Notes under the pieces: generated by a model
What the model was told of the DNA's origin: nothing
The model's input: the letters and a program-made list of their open reading frames with translations, nothing else
Database searches by the model: none
Shown here: positions 10,418 to 20,685 of the stretch, piece after piece
Numbering within the stretch: the first letter of the stretch is position 1
How the letters are laid out: the number at the start of each line of letters is the position of its first letter
Made by a program: the position numbers and the translations under genes
NCBI GenBank assembly: GCA_020847315.1
Contig: JADLCF010000389.1
Location: 1-34,800 of the forward strand
Length of the DNA: 34,800 nt
Direction: 5' to 3'
DNA from: Bryobacterales bacterium
GTDB lineage: Bacteria; Acidobacteriota; Terriglobia; Bryobacterales; Bryobacteraceae

Positions 10418-11866
10418 TTACTGGGGCCGAACCAGCGGCGTCCTCGGGGGAGGCGTCTTGTCTTCGGGCTTGAAAATTAGCGTGACGGCCGCGCTGTGGT
10501 TCCGCTCATCGAGATCCACCCTGGCTTTGCTCGACCCCAATGCATCCAGCAACTGCCGCTCGCGAATTTGCTCCAGGAAAAAGTCCGGGTAAAGCGAGTT
10601 GAATGGCTTCCCCGGCTCCAGATTCCACAGCTTCCGGATGCCCGCTTCGGTCACCAGATCCAGCCCCTCAATTCTCAGTTCTCGAAACAGGAATTGCGGC
10701 CCTTCGTTCACGGCCACCGTGAGGTCCGCCGTCTTTGCCTGGAAGTCAAGCGTGGGCTCGAACTTCGCGTCGGCTTTGATGTAGCCCTGTTTCTTGTAGC
10801 GATTCAGAATTTCCTTCACCCCATCGGCCACCGTCTTCATCAGCGCGGTCTCGCCCACGGGAAACTTCCCCAGTTTCAGCAACTCCGCTTCGGGAAAAAC
10901 GTGAGACTGCACGTGCGCATCCTTGAGGATGAACTCCGGCCCTTCATCCACGGTCACCATGACGCGGACGCCCTTCTCCTCCGTCAACGGAACGGATTCG
11001 ATCTTTGGGAAAGTCACCCCCAGGTGGCCGATTGCCCAGTAAGCGGGGACGATCTCGTTGTTGAGCAGCGCGCGGAAACGCTCTTCGGTGAACAGCAGTC
11101 CCGTGGCAGTTTGGATGAGGATCCGTCTCAACTCCATCGGCTCGATCTTCACGGAGCCTTCGAAGCGCACGTCGGAAATGGAGGGTACCGGCGTATCCGG
11201 CCGGTACATCACGGAGAGCGCGCCCCCCTGTTCCGCCCAAACCTGCCCGCGTACTTTCACTTCCTTGCCGTGCGCGGCCAAATACTCTTCAAGCATGCGG
11301 CTGTAACGCCGCAGCGCCGGCGCCGTCGCGGCGGATTCCCCGTCAAACGCCGGGTCCGCCACCTTGAGGTGCGCCAGCAGGTCTTCCCGCTCCGCGGGGA
11401 GGTCTTCGAAGCGAATGGGATAGAAGAGGCCGGTTTCTTGCACCTCGAAAGTGACGACATAGCCTTGCCGCGCGGCGGGCTTTTCGAAACGGTAGGCAAC
11501 GCTCTCAAACAGGCCTGTATTCATCAGCGCCAAGTGTGCCGCGGCGAACGAATCCTGGTTGACGGAGACGCCGATACGCAGCCCGCTCAATGCTGTCACC
11601 TTCGCGCTGTCCAGCCGTTTGTTCCCTTCCACGCGAACGCTCAGGAGCGGAAATCGCGTTGCGGGGTCAATGGTCTTGCCGGATTTCCGCGTCGCGGTCA
11701 CGGGCGCCTTTGTTTCCGGAACCATTTCCGGCGCCGGCGCGGACTTGGCGGGGGCGGGGCGCCGCGCCACCGATGGGGATGTTCCCGGTGCATTCTGGGC
11801 CGGAAGAGCGGCTTGCGCAGCAGTCAGGCAGAGAGTGAGCAGGCACGCGGGGAGGTGTCTTGGCAT
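10418..11866 (-). CDS. POTRA-domain protein (BamA-like periplasmic repeats, no evident C-terminal barrel)
   Basis: Signal peptide; repeated POTRA-like segments (LLSVRVEGNKRLDSAKVTALSGL..., ISDVRFEGSVKIEPMELRRIL..., VAVNEGPQFLFRELRIEGLDLVTEAGIRKL). Confidence 0.8.
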   Translation of the reverse strand: MPRHLPACLLTLCLTAAQAALPAQNAPGTSPSVARRPAPAKSAPAPEMVPETKAPVTATRKSGKTIDPATRFPLLSVRVEGNKRLDSAKVTALSGLRIGVSVNQDSFAAAHLALMNTGLFESVAYRFEKPAARQGYVVTFEVQETGLFYPIRFEDLPAEREDLLAHLKVADPAFDGESAATAPALRRYSRMLEEYLAAHGKEVKVRGQVWAEQGGALSVMYRPDTPVPSISDVRFEGSVKIEPMELRRILIQTATGLLFTEERFRALLNNEIVPAYWAIGHLGVTFPKIESVPLTEEKGVRVMVTVDEGPEFILKDAHVQSHVFPEAELLKLGKFPVGETALMKTVADGVKEILNRYKKQGYIKADAKFEPTLDFQAKTADLTVAVNEGPQFLFRELRIEGLDLVTEAGIRKLWNLEPGKPFNSLYPDFFLEQIRERQLLDALGSSKARVDLDERNHSAAVTLIFKPEDKTPPPRTPLVRPQ

Positions 11867-11977
11867 GGCAATACATCAATTGTACGGCCCGCATTCCGGT
11901 TGGGTTGCCTCTGGCCTGGAAGCCGTTGCGGCATCGCCGAAACGCCGCCGGGGTGTGTCCGCGGGAATTCGCCGGTG

Positions 11978-12358
11978 CTACACGCTCATCATCAACACGG
12001 GGTGTAGTTTGCGGAAGCAGGAAATCACTTCCCGCGGATGAAACGGCTTCTGCAGGAACATCGCGCGGTTACCGAGGGAGGACAAATCCATGAGTTCATC
12101 GGGAGGGTAGCCGCTCATCAGAACCAGCCGGATAGCGGGTTCCCTGGCTAGAACCCATCGGGAGAGTTCGATGCCACAGTCCATGCCCAGTTGGTAGTCG
12201 ATCAGCGCAAGGGGGAATCTTCCTGGCTCCGCGATCATCGCTTCCTTCGCCGATCCGGCGGCGCTGTGAATAGAGACGTCAAAGCCGATGGCGGCGAGAT
12301 AGAGTTCGAGCGCCCTGCTCAATTGTTCGTCGTCTTCGGCAATCAGAATCGGCAGCAT
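11978..12358 (-). CDS. Stand-alone response regulator receiver domain protein
   Basis: MLPILIAEDDEQLSRALELYL...LALIDYQLGMDCG...LVLMSGYP...FLQKPF: acidic pair, phospho-Asp, Ser, Lys; ORF extends to 12394. Confidence 0.87.
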   Translation of the reverse strand: MLPILIAEDDEQLSRALELYLAAIGFDVSIHSAAGSAKEAMIAEPGRFPLALIDYQLGMDCGIELSRWVLAREPAIRLVLMSGYPPDELMDLSSLGNRAMFLQKPFHPREVISCFRKLHPVLMMSV

Positions 12359-12427
12359 GGCCTTCGGAAGAGTCTCGAAATCACCGGCGATCACGGTCGG
12401 TTTCCAGCGAGCGCCAATACCCGATCG

Positions 12428-13933
12428 TTAAAAGAGGGGCAGCGGGAACGACGAGGGAGACCAGAAAATACCCGTGGACACACGGTATTGGTTCCGGTCG
12501 AAAAACGTGGTCGAGATCACGGAGCCATCGCCCCCATACCTGCGCGCGGAAAACGTGTTGGCCCAGGAAAAGCCGCGCCCCATCATGACCGAAAATCCGA
12601 CATCCGCCGAATAGCTCTTGTAGTTCCCATAACCAAGTTTGAGAGACTTCATCTCGCTGTAACTCACGCCGCCCCCGGCATTCCACCGCCGGGCGCTGTA
12701 TCGAATGCTGGCGCCGGCTGTCGTGTTCCGGTTGGTCAACACAATGCCATTTCCTGGATTGACCGTTCTTCCCGCGCTGACGCCGGCGGACCAGCGGCGC
12801 TTGGCGTAGCGGAGATCTGCTTGAAACGTCGGCAGATACGACTTGCGGTAGACAGCCTCGATCCCGCCCGTCGTGCCAAACAACTGGGCGATCAGCGGGT
12901 CCACCTGCACTCGCTCCAGGGATTGAGATTCGATCCGAGCGCCGCCCACGGATAGGGACAGATCAACGGTTCTCGATAATTTAGCGCCATACTCGAGATT
13001 CATGGTATGTACGTTGGAGCCACCGTACTGGTTGGTAAAGAAGAATTGATTGAAGATATAGGTAACGCCGATAGTCTGCCGCGCGGAGATCCGGTAGGAT
13101 GTAGTCCCGAGAATGTTGCCGGCCTTTACCCCGGCCAAGGCGCTCGATCTGCGCCAGTGCATGCTTCCTCCGCCGCCGACGGCGAAGGAAAGCCGGGCGG
13201 ATTTCTGGTAGCTGAGCGTCTGGTTGGTTTGCAGGAATAGTACGGGGGAATTGAAGAATTCATCCGTGGGAAGGATGCCCCCTGCGTTCCCAAGGTCTTC
13301 GAAGCCGAAGTTTCCAAAGAAGGAGTTGTTCAGGTACCCAAAGGTATTTTGAGAGCTAAGCTGCAGACGGCGGCTGAACGCATGCGTGACGCCAAGGACT
13401 CCCTGATGATTGGAATTAGAGAGATAAGGAATCTTCGGGTAGTGAGAATATCCGCCGCGATACATCAAATTCAGCATCGACCGGCGGAAAGCCTTGCTCC
13501 CGGTGATGCCGAACGAGAGATCCACGCCCGCAGCCGAGCGGGATGGAAAAACACCGTCCGGCTGCAGGGTCAGCGGAGCCAGCCCCGTATCGTAAATGCC
13601 ACTGACACCGAGATAGGGTGCGATCCGGAATAGCCCCTCGCTGGAGCGAACCGCTCCAATCCCGCGTTGGGAGGGCAGCGTAGGCCCCGCTTCGTCACCT
13701 CCGGGAAGGTAGACCGGAATCTCGTTCTCACTGGAAGGGGGCTGCGTGGATGCATCGATCTGCGCCGCCTGGGACGCGCTCAAATTCAAAAAGGGCCGCG
13801 TGCGCATGGCGATCGACGCCGAAGCGCCCGCCAGGGAGACGGCGCCTCCATGCGCCAATGGAAGGCCGGTCAGGACTCCCGTCAATACCCATACCGCCAG
13901 CGCGGCACAGCGAAAGACGATTCGCTTACTCAA
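12428..13933 (-). CDS. Outer-membrane beta-barrel family protein
   Basis: N-terminal signal; alternating amphipathic strands with aromatic girdle residues, C-terminal F. Confidence 0.65.
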   Translation of the reverse strand: MSKRIVFRCAALAVWVLTGVLTGLPLAHGGAVSLAGASASIAMRTRPFLNLSASQAAQIDASTQPPSSENEIPVYLPGGDEAGPTLPSQRGIGAVRSSEGLFRIAPYLGVSGIYDTGLAPLTLQPDGVFPSRSAAGVDLSFGITGSKAFRRSMLNLMYRGGYSHYPKIPYLSNSNHQGVLGVTHAFSRRLQLSSQNTFGYLNNSFFGNFGFEDLGNAGGILPTDEFFNSPVLFLQTNQTLSYQKSARLSFAVGGGGSMHWRRSSALAGVKAGNILGTTSYRISARQTIGVTYIFNQFFFTNQYGGSNVHTMNLEYGAKLSRTVDLSLSVGGARIESQSLERVQVDPLIAQLFGTTGGIEAVYRKSYLPTFQADLRYAKRRWSAGVSAGRTVNPGNGIVLTNRNTTAGASIRYSARRWNAGGGVSYSEMKSLKLGYGNYKSYSADVGFSVMMGRGFSWANTFSARRYGGDGSVISTTFFDRNQYRVSTGIFWSPSSFPLPLF

Positions 13934-14250
13934 TTTCTACCCCCAAGGCGTTCCGGCATCCGAACGAAACGAAGTCATGCAAGTTCCGGCCGTCGGTGTT
14001 CCCCGCCGGGCCCTTCGCAGCCGCCCGCTCTCGAATAAGAAAAGCGATACTGGCGGCCAAACCCGGACATTTCGAGTCTGACGAAGGCTCGGAACGCTGT
14101 CAAGATCAATTCGATTTACTCCGGGTAACAGAATCTTTCGGAAACAATCGCACGGCAGAACGTTCCCCGCCGGCGAATTTCCCGGCACAGATGGGAGCGT
14201 GCCGGAGAAATCGCCTGATTCGTCGCCCGTTGCTGGTATCATCCCGCTAT

Positions 14251-14664
14251 ATGACGTTCCACACGGAATACCACACGTTCCATACGAGATCGAAGCGGGA
14301 CTATATCAACATCACGGATAAAGTCGGCGCTGCGCTGGGGGAAAGCGGAATCGCTGAGGGCATGATTCTGGTTTCCGCGATGCATATCACCGCCGGTGTG
14401 TACGTGAACGATGCCGAGGACGGCTTGATCTCCGACATCGACGAGTGGCTGGAACAATTGGCGCCATACCGTGAGGATTACCGGCATCACCGCACGGGCG
14501 AAACGAATGGAGATGCTCACCTCAAGAACCTCGTCGTGCATCATCAGGTGATCGTTCCGGTGACAAACGGAAAGCTGGATCTGGGACCCTGGCAGCAAAT
14601 TTATTATGCCGAGTTCGACGGAATGCGGCCTAAGCGCGTCGTGATTAAGGTGATGGGGGAGTAG
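14251..14664 (+). CDS. YjbQ/UPF0047 family (secondary thiamine-phosphate synthase enzyme family)
   Basis: [40 protein letters not shown]...[46 protein letters not shown]. Confidence 0.93.
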   Translation: MTFHTEYHTFHTRSKRDYINITDKVGAALGESGIAEGMILVSAMHITAGVYVNDAEDGLISDIDEWLEQLAPYREDYRHHRTGETNGDAHLKNLVVHHQVIVPVTNGKLDLGPWQQIYYAEFDGMRPKRVVIKVMGE

Positions 14665-14776
14665 CGCGAAATTCGTCACATTCGCATGATGTTCGCCTCA
14701 GCCACGTGGGATGACAATTTTTGCGCGCATGCAGAAACCTCGCGTAATCGGTCCTCGTAAGAAGGGATAACCAACT

Positions 14777-16807
14777 ATGAAACACCTGTCATGCATCGGT
14801 CTTGGAGTTGCCGCCGTCCTCGCTCTCTCCGCCGGGGCGGGCGCGCAGGAGATCCCTGTCCGCAGGGTTGTGCTCTATAAGAACGGGGTGGGATACGTCG
14901 AACGCGGTGGTGAGGCTAGCGCCTCGGGCCCCGTGACTCTCACCTTTCGCGCCGACGAGATGACAGACGTGCTCAAGTCGCTCAGCGTCAGCGCGACGAA
15001 CGGCAGCGTGGAACGGGTGCGCTTCTCGACCGACGAGAGTCTCGACGCGAAACTCCGCGCATTTCCGTTCCGCATCAACCCTGGGGAGAACATGGCGTCT
15101 CTCCTCGACGAACTGCGCGGGGAGCGGATCGAGGCGATGCGGGGCGCGGACCGCGTACAGGGAACGATTCTCTCCGCGCAGACCGTGCCGGCGACAACCC
15201 AAACACCCGCCAGGGAATATGTGACCCTGCTCGAAGACGGCGGAGCGATGAACAGCTACGAGGTTGCCTCGCTCGGCCAACTTCGATTCGCGAATGCGAA
15301 GCTTCAGCAACAGGTGGCGGACTATTTGCGCATCGTTGCGGAATCCCGCAACCAGGAGCGGCGTAGCGTGTCCATCGACGTGGCGCGGAGCGGAAACACG
15401 CAACTCTCCGCGCGCTACATGACCCCCATGCCGGTTTGGAAATCGAGCTACCGCATGATCTTCGGGAAGGGAGAGAAGCCCACGCTCGAAGGATGGGCGG
15501 TAGTCGATAACACCTCCGGGGCGGATTGGAGCGGTATCAGCCTGTCGCTAATCTCAGGCAAACCGGTATCGTTTCTGACGAACATCTATCCGCCGGTGAA
15601 TGTGGAACGGCCCTTTGTGCCCCTGCCGGGGATTGGCAGCACCGCGCCGGTAACGTATGAGAGCGAGATGCGGGTGCAGGCGGCGATCGCCCCCGCTGCC
15701 GCTCCCTCTCCCGCAATGGAGAAGACCGTGGCGGGTGGTGTGCTTGGTGGGACTATTGGCGCTCGGAACATGGCTTCCGCGGATGCAATGGAGAGATCCG
15801 AGGCGCGGCCCAGCGGGCTGGCCTCCGTCGCCACGGGCATTGAGGCGGGCGCGCTGTTCGCGTACCATTTCCCGGATCGCGTGAACGTCCGCAAGGGCGA
15901 ATCCGTCATGCTTCCGTTCCTCCAGAAGCCGGTTTCCGCGCAGCGGCTGCTGATCTTCACCGAACGCCAACCGGTCACCAACCACCCGATGCTCGCCTTT
16001 GAGATGACGAACGATTCCGGTGTGACTCTCGACGGGGGGCCCGTCACGGTTTTCGATGGCGGCGAGTACGCCGGAGAAGCGCTGTTCGAAACGACGAAAG
16101 AGGGGGAGAAGCGCCTCATGAGCTATGGAATCGACCTGGGCACGTCTCTGCGCGTGGAGCCTACGAGCGGCACGCGGACGGTACAGGAGATTTCCATGCA
16201 GCGGGGCATTCTGTCTGTAAAGTCCAAGCAGCGAAGCACCGTCAAGTACTCGCTTTCGAATGCGGATGCTCGCCCGAAAACGCTGGTGATCGAGCGCCTG
16301 ATCCGCCCGAACTATGAGACGGTGTCTCCGGCGGTGAGTGAGAAGACCTCCACAGCGAATCGCTTCCGTCTCCCGTTGCCGGCCAGCGGCGCGGCTTCCC
16401 TTGAAATTGTGGAGGAGTTTCCCTTCTACCAATCCCACCAGGTCTCGAACCTCAATGAGGACCAGTTGGTGATTTACACCCGCAATGAGACTCTCCCAGC
16501 GGCCGCCCGGCAGGCGCTCGAGCGGATCGTCGCGAAGAAGCGGCAGATTGCGGAGAACGCGCGTCAATCGGCGGTGGTTCAGGCGCGCATCGAGAGCCTG
16601 AATACCCAGATGGAGCGGGTCCGCCGGAATATGGGCAGCCTCAACAGCATTGCGGGGCAGCAGGCGCAGGTGCAGAAACTTGCCGTTGAGCTGGGCGCCC
16701 TGCAAACGGATGCGGCCGGCCGCGAAGCCGAACTGGATCGTCTGCGGGAAGGCGGTCTCACGCTGAAGCAGGAACTGGACGCGTTGATTGAGAGCACGCA
16801 GTTCTGA
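14777..16807 (+). CDS. DUF4139 domain-containing protein, secreted
   Basis: RRVVLYKNGVGYVERGG...MTPMPVWKSSYRM...LEGWAVVDNTSGADWSGISLSLISGKPVSF. Confidence 0.87.
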   Translation: MKHLSCIGLGVAAVLALSAGAGAQEIPVRRVVLYKNGVGYVERGGEASASGPVTLTFRADEMTDVLKSLSVSATNGSVERVRFSTDESLDAKLRAFPFRINPGENMASLLDELRGERIEAMRGADRVQGTILSAQTVPATTQTPAREYVTLLEDGGAMNSYEVASLGQLRFANAKLQQQVADYLRIVAESRNQERRSVSIDVARSGNTQLSARYMTPMPVWKSSYRMIFGKGEKPTLEGWAVVDNTSGADWSGISLSLISGKPVSFLTNIYPPVNVERPFVPLPGIGSTAPVTYESEMRVQAAIAPAAAPSPAMEKTVAGGVLGGTIGARNMASADAMERSEARPSGLASVATGIEAGALFAYHFPDRVNVRKGESVMLPFLQKPVSAQRLLIFTERQPVTNHPMLAFEMTNDSGVTLDGGPVTVFDGGEYAGEALFETTKEGEKRLMSYGIDLGTSLRVEPTSGTRTVQEISMQRGILSVKSKQRSTVKYSLSNADARPKTLVIERLIRPNYETVSPAVSEKTSTANRFRLPLPASGAASLEIVEEFPFYQSHQVSNLNEDQLVIYTRNETLPAAARQALERIVAKKRQIAENARQSAVVQARIESLNTQMERVRRNMGSLNSIAGQQAQVQKLAVELGALQTDAAGREAELDRLREGGLTLKQELDALIESTQF

Positions 16808-16941
16808 ACCGCCGGTCTGCGTGCAAGGCGCATTCCAAAGGGGGAAGGCGATCGAAACTTAGCGCCCCTGCGTCTCGTCCTACCACTGCCTGGAGATGGG
16901 CGGGATCGGACCCCGGAATCGGCGCGGAAAGGGGGCATGTT

Positions 16942-17325
16942 ATGGTGGTAGCTGTGAGTGAAAGGCATGTCTCCGGCTGGAAGCGCTTCTTCATGTGGGA
17001 CTTCCCCAGAGGCAGCGTCGCCTACGACATCAAGGTAGGCGCCATTCTGGCGTTTATCTTCCTCACCCCCTCCTATGTCTTTCGAGACCAGCCGACGCTT
17101 GGCAAGACGAAGGAAAATATCGTGATGCTGCCGCCCGCGGGCGCCGGTGAGCGCTATTGGCTGGAAGGGGGCGTGGTGGATGCAATTCCGCCGCAAGAGC
17201 GCGTGGAGCGTATATCCAGCCTGATCAGCGGCCGCACCGGGCGCGCGACGCGCGTCGTCAAGATCGACGCCATGCAATCCGCCGAAGGCGCCGTTTCCGG
17301 CTACGTCGCGATTACCGCGCCTTAG
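16942..17325 (+). CDS. Hypothetical protein with one TM segment
   Basis: ATG ORF with TM (VGAILAFIFLTPSYVF); immediately upstream of the LolA-like gene. Confidence 0.6.
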   Translation: MVVAVSERHVSGWKRFFMWDFPRGSVAYDIKVGAILAFIFLTPSYVFRDQPTLGKTKENIVMLPPAGAGERYWLEGGVVDAIPPQERVERISSLISGRTGRATRVVKIDAMQSAEGAVSGYVAITAP

Positions 17326-17375
17326 TGGATTCCGCGATCCACCGCTGAAAGAACCCATTCGGAGGGAGAATACCG

Positions 17376-18065
17376 ATGCGCAACTGGAAACTGGCGTTGA
17401 TTGCGTTCACCAGCTTGAGCGCGATCCTTCTGCAACCTGCCTCGGCCGCGACGGCAAAGGAAATCCTTTCCCGGATGGATGCCGCCGCCGCCACGTTCAA
17501 GAGCCTGAGCGCCGATATCGTACGCGTGAAGTACACCGCGATTCTCGACGACCGGTCTCAGGAAAGCGGGACCATGGAAGTTGTCCGTTCCGGGAAAGAT
17601 CTCCGGGCTCGTATCCGAATCCTGAAGCCCAGTGAGCGCGCGGTCTCGTTTCAGGGCAACGAGGTCGAGATCTTCTACCCAAAGATCAATACAGTTCAGA
17701 TTTTCGATGTCGGCAAGAACCGGGGATTGATCGATCAGTTCCTCCTCCTGGGCTTTGGCAGCAGTGGGAAGGATATTGCAAAGTCCTATGCGGTGAAAGT
17801 CACCGGACAGGAAAAGATCGATGGTGTTGACACAACCAAGATCGTCCTCACACCGAAGTCCGCAAAAGTGCGAGAATCGTTAAAGAGCGTCGAAATGTGG
17901 ATCCCCGATGGGCAAGCCTATCCGCTCCGCCAGAAGTTCGTGGAACCCTCTGACGACTATATGGAAGTCACCTACCGCAATAGTAAGGTGAATCCGGGGC
18001 TGACTCCCGGCGATCTAAAGCTTGACCTCCCTTCAGGAGTGAAGCGGGAGTACCCGCAGAAATAA
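17376..18065 (+). CDS. Outer-membrane lipoprotein carrier LolA-like protein
   Basis: Signal peptide; AKEILSRMDAAAATFKSLSADIVRVKYTAI...LRARIRILKPSERAVSFQGNEVEIFYPKINTVQIFD. Confidence 0.85.
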   Translation: MRNWKLALIAFTSLSAILLQPASAATAKEILSRMDAAAATFKSLSADIVRVKYTAILDDRSQESGTMEVVRSGKDLRARIRILKPSERAVSFQGNEVEIFYPKINTVQIFDVGKNRGLIDQFLLLGFGSSGKDIAKSYAVKVTGQEKIDGVDTTKIVLTPKSAKVRESLKSVEMWIPDGQAYPLRQKFVEPSDDYMEVTYRNSKVNPGLTPGDLKLDLPSGVKREYPQK

Positions 18066-18068
18066 CCG

Positions 18069-19238
18069 TTGTCTACCAACATCCAACTCCCTAGTAGCGC
18101 CGCGTCTTCATCGCCCGCGCTCCCTTCTTCCGGCGGCCAGAGAACGAAATCGAGTTCCGAAGGCCGCCTTACCTTTATTGATTGGACTCGCGGCATCGCG
18201 GCCTTGATCATGCTGCAGGGGCACAGTTTCCACTCCCTGCTGAATCCGGGTGATCGCAAGGGCGACGTGTATACGCTCTCTCAGTTCATCGGCGGCATGC
18301 CCGCGCCGATTTTTCTCTTTCTCACCGGCGTGACGCTCTCGTTCTTGCTGGATGGCAGGGAGCGCCGGGGCGTGGATCCCATGGGGCGTTTCGCCGCCGG
18401 TCTTCGCCGTGCCGGTTACCTGCTACTCCTCGCGCTAGGCGTGCGCCTGCAGGCGTTTCTCTTTGCCTGGCCATGGGCGCGTCCCGATGACATCCTCAAA
18501 GTGGACGTGCTGAATTGCATGGGAATTTCTCTGGCGCTGATGGCCTTCACCGCGTTCTTGACCACGACAGAAAGAGTTAAGTCCTCCTTCCTGATTGGCG
18601 TCGCGATTTCCGTGCTGGCGCCGGTTGTCTCCGGCCTGCCCTGGGATGGTTCGCATCCGCTGCTGCGGGCCTATCTCGCCCCCAGTACGGAGGTTTTTGG
18701 ACTATTCCCCTGGGCCGCGTTCACTGCCTTCGGGGTGGCGTTCGGCAGCATGCTTCGGCTGACCTCCAAGCCGGATCTGGACCGATTCATGCAATGGACC
18801 TGTCTCGCCGGGCTAGTAATGGTCGTTGCCGCCAGCTATATCGCATCCCTTCCATATTCGGTGTATCGCAGCTCGGATTTCTGGCTGAATAGTCCAGCAT
18901 TAACGTTTATTAAGCTTGGCGTGATTCTATTGGTAGCCTGTTTCGCCTATCTTTGGTTGAGCTATCTGCCTTCCCGTAATTTTAGCTTCGTAACGTTGAT
19001 GGGCACATCCTCACTGCTGGTTTATTGGGTTCACCTTGAAATCGTCTATGGGCGCTGGCTGTGGTTCTGGAAAGAGCAGCTATCCGTAACCGAGACGGCC
19101 ATATTCAGCATTGGTCTCATGGCTGCCATGGTGGGGTTGGCCCTGGCATGGCGGCGTCGCCGGGAAGTCTGGGCCTGGATGGGCACGCTGCGTCTGCCGG
19201 GCAGATCTCCCGTTCCTGAGACGGAATCCGAATCGTAG
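18069..19238 (+). CDS. Multi-TM acyltransferase, heparan-alpha-glucosaminide N-acetyltransferase-like (DUF1624)
   Basis: TTG start; FIDWTRGIAALIMLQGHSFHSLL, FIGGMPAPIFLFLTGVTLSFLL, multiple TM helices. Confidence 0.82.
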   Translation: MSTNIQLPSSAASSSPALPSSGGQRTKSSSEGRLTFIDWTRGIAALIMLQGHSFHSLLNPGDRKGDVYTLSQFIGGMPAPIFLFLTGVTLSFLLDGRERRGVDPMGRFAAGLRRAGYLLLLALGVRLQAFLFAWPWARPDDILKVDVLNCMGISLALMAFTAFLTTTERVKSSFLIGVAISVLAPVVSGLPWDGSHPLLRAYLAPSTEVFGLFPWAAFTAFGVAFGSMLRLTSKPDLDRFMQWTCLAGLVMVVAASYIASLPYSVYRSSDFWLNSPALTFIKLGVILLVACFAYLWLSYLPSRNFSFVTLMGTSSLLVYWVHLEIVYGRWLWFWKEQLSVTETAIFSIGLMAAMVGLALAWRRRREVWAWMGTLRLPGRSPVPETESES

Positions 19239-19409
19239 CAACGCGGTTCCCGGATGGTGTCTTGCCGGGCGCCCCCGACTGCCCGGAATCGGAGAATTTT
19301 GTTTATTCAGGAAGGTATTAGTAACCTTTCACGGGTGAATCGCGTCTAAATCGCTCAGGGGCGAGGCGGGGGTCTCCGCCGGCGAACCTGGAAAGGCAGT
19401 AGTCTCTCG

Positions 19410-20108
19410 ATGAGGCTTCTTATCGTTGATGGTGAGAAAGGGATCTCCGAGTTTCTCGCTCACTCCCTCGCTGGGGTCGGCTACCAGGTGGAATGCCTTA
19501 CCACCGGAGAAGAAGCGCTCGCCAGATTGGCGACCGACCCGTTCGACCTTCTGATTCTTGAACTCGCCCTGCCCGACATCGACGGCTTGCGGCTTCTCGA
19601 GAAGATCCGCAACCGGAAGGGCGATATCCCCGTGATTGTCCTCAGCGGCCGCGCGACCGTGGAAGAACGGGTGCGAGGCCTGGAGATGGGCGCGGACGAT
19701 TACATGGTGAAGCCGTTCGCTTTGATCGAGTTGCAAGCTCGAATCAAGGCCGTGCTGCGGCGCGCCATGCCAAGCCAGGACCGGCTGCAAGTGGCGGACC
19801 TCACCCTGGATTGCGTTCGCCGCAGAGTGAGCCGCGGGAGCCGACAGATCGACCTTGCCCCCAAGGAATTCGACATCCTCGAATACCTCATGCGGAACGC
19901 CGGCCAGAACCTGAGCCGCACCCAGATCGTGCAGCACGTCTGGGAACGGGATTACGACGGCCTCACGAATATCGTGGATGTCTATATCCGCCACTTGCGA
20001 AGCAAAGTGGACGATGCCCACGCGATCCGGCTGATTCAGACCGTCCGCGGTGTCGGCTACACGATACAGCCACGAGAGGCCGTGCCATCGGCCCGATTCG
20101 GCGCGTGA
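19410..20108 (+). CDS. OmpR/PhoB-family response regulator (receiver + winged helix)
   Basis: MRLLIVDGEKGISEFLAHSL...LELALPDIDGL...VLSGRA...VKPFAL...LAPKEFDILEYLMRNAGQNLSRTQIVQHVWERDYDGLTNIVDVYIRHLRSKVD. Confidence 0.95.
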   Translation: MRLLIVDGEKGISEFLAHSLAGVGYQVECLTTGEEALARLATDPFDLLILELALPDIDGLRLLEKIRNRKGDIPVIVLSGRATVEERVRGLEMGADDYMVKPFALIELQARIKAVLRRAMPSQDRLQVADLTLDCVRRRVSRGSRQIDLAPKEFDILEYLMRNAGQNLSRTQIVQHVWERDYDGLTNIVDVYIRHLRSKVDDAHAIRLIQTVRGVGYTIQPREAVPSARFGA

Positions 20109-20283
20109 TCACCGCGAAAGCGTGGCCTCGTTTCTACTGCGCCCAAGGCTTCAGCCTTCCGGCGGGCAGCCCGACCTTCCACTCCTACGCTATTCTGGGC
20201 ATAGGGTTTCGTCGCGGGTCCCGGGTGCAGAGTCTTAGGCGCGGGCGCTCCCGGTGCATGCGTTCCAGCCCGCCGGTGGAAAT

Positions 20284-20682
20284 ATGCAATTTGAGCGAAG
20301 AATTTCCGATGGCATCACGATCGTCAGCCTTAGCGGCAAACTGATCGTGGGCGAGGCCACCGCGGCGCTGAAGGACCTGATTAAGACGTTGACGGACGAG
20401 GGGGTGAGGAAGCTCATCCTCGATCTCGCCGAGGTGGATTACATCGATAGCTCCGGCCTCGGCACCCTGGTTTACTGCTTCTCCACCTTTCGAAAGAACG
20501 GTGGCACGCTTAAGCTCATGAGACTCACCCGCCGCAACATCGAGTTGATGCTCCTCACCAAACTCGAGACGGTTTTTGAAGTCTTCGACCAGGAGCAGGC
20601 CGCCGTCGATAGCTTCTTCCCCGGCCGCGAGGTTCGCAAGTTCGACATCCTCGAGTTCCTTCGCGGGCAGAATCAGGTTTAG
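20284..20682 (+). CDS. STAS-domain anti-sigma factor antagonist
   Basis: MQFERRISDGITIVSLSGKLIVGEA...ILDLAEVDYIDSSGLGTLV. Confidence 0.92.
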   Translation: MQFERRISDGITIVSLSGKLIVGEATAALKDLIKTLTDEGVRKLILDLAEVDYIDSSGLGTLVYCFSTFRKNGGTLKLMRLTRRNIELMLLTKLETVFEVFDQEQAAVDSFFPGREVRKFDILEFLRGQNQV

Positions 20683-20685
20683 AGA

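Noticed and set aside
10496-12007. 503-aa plus-strand ORF opposite the POTRA protein
   Set aside because: Composition typical of a reverse-complement shadow ORF (His/Arg/Gln-rich).
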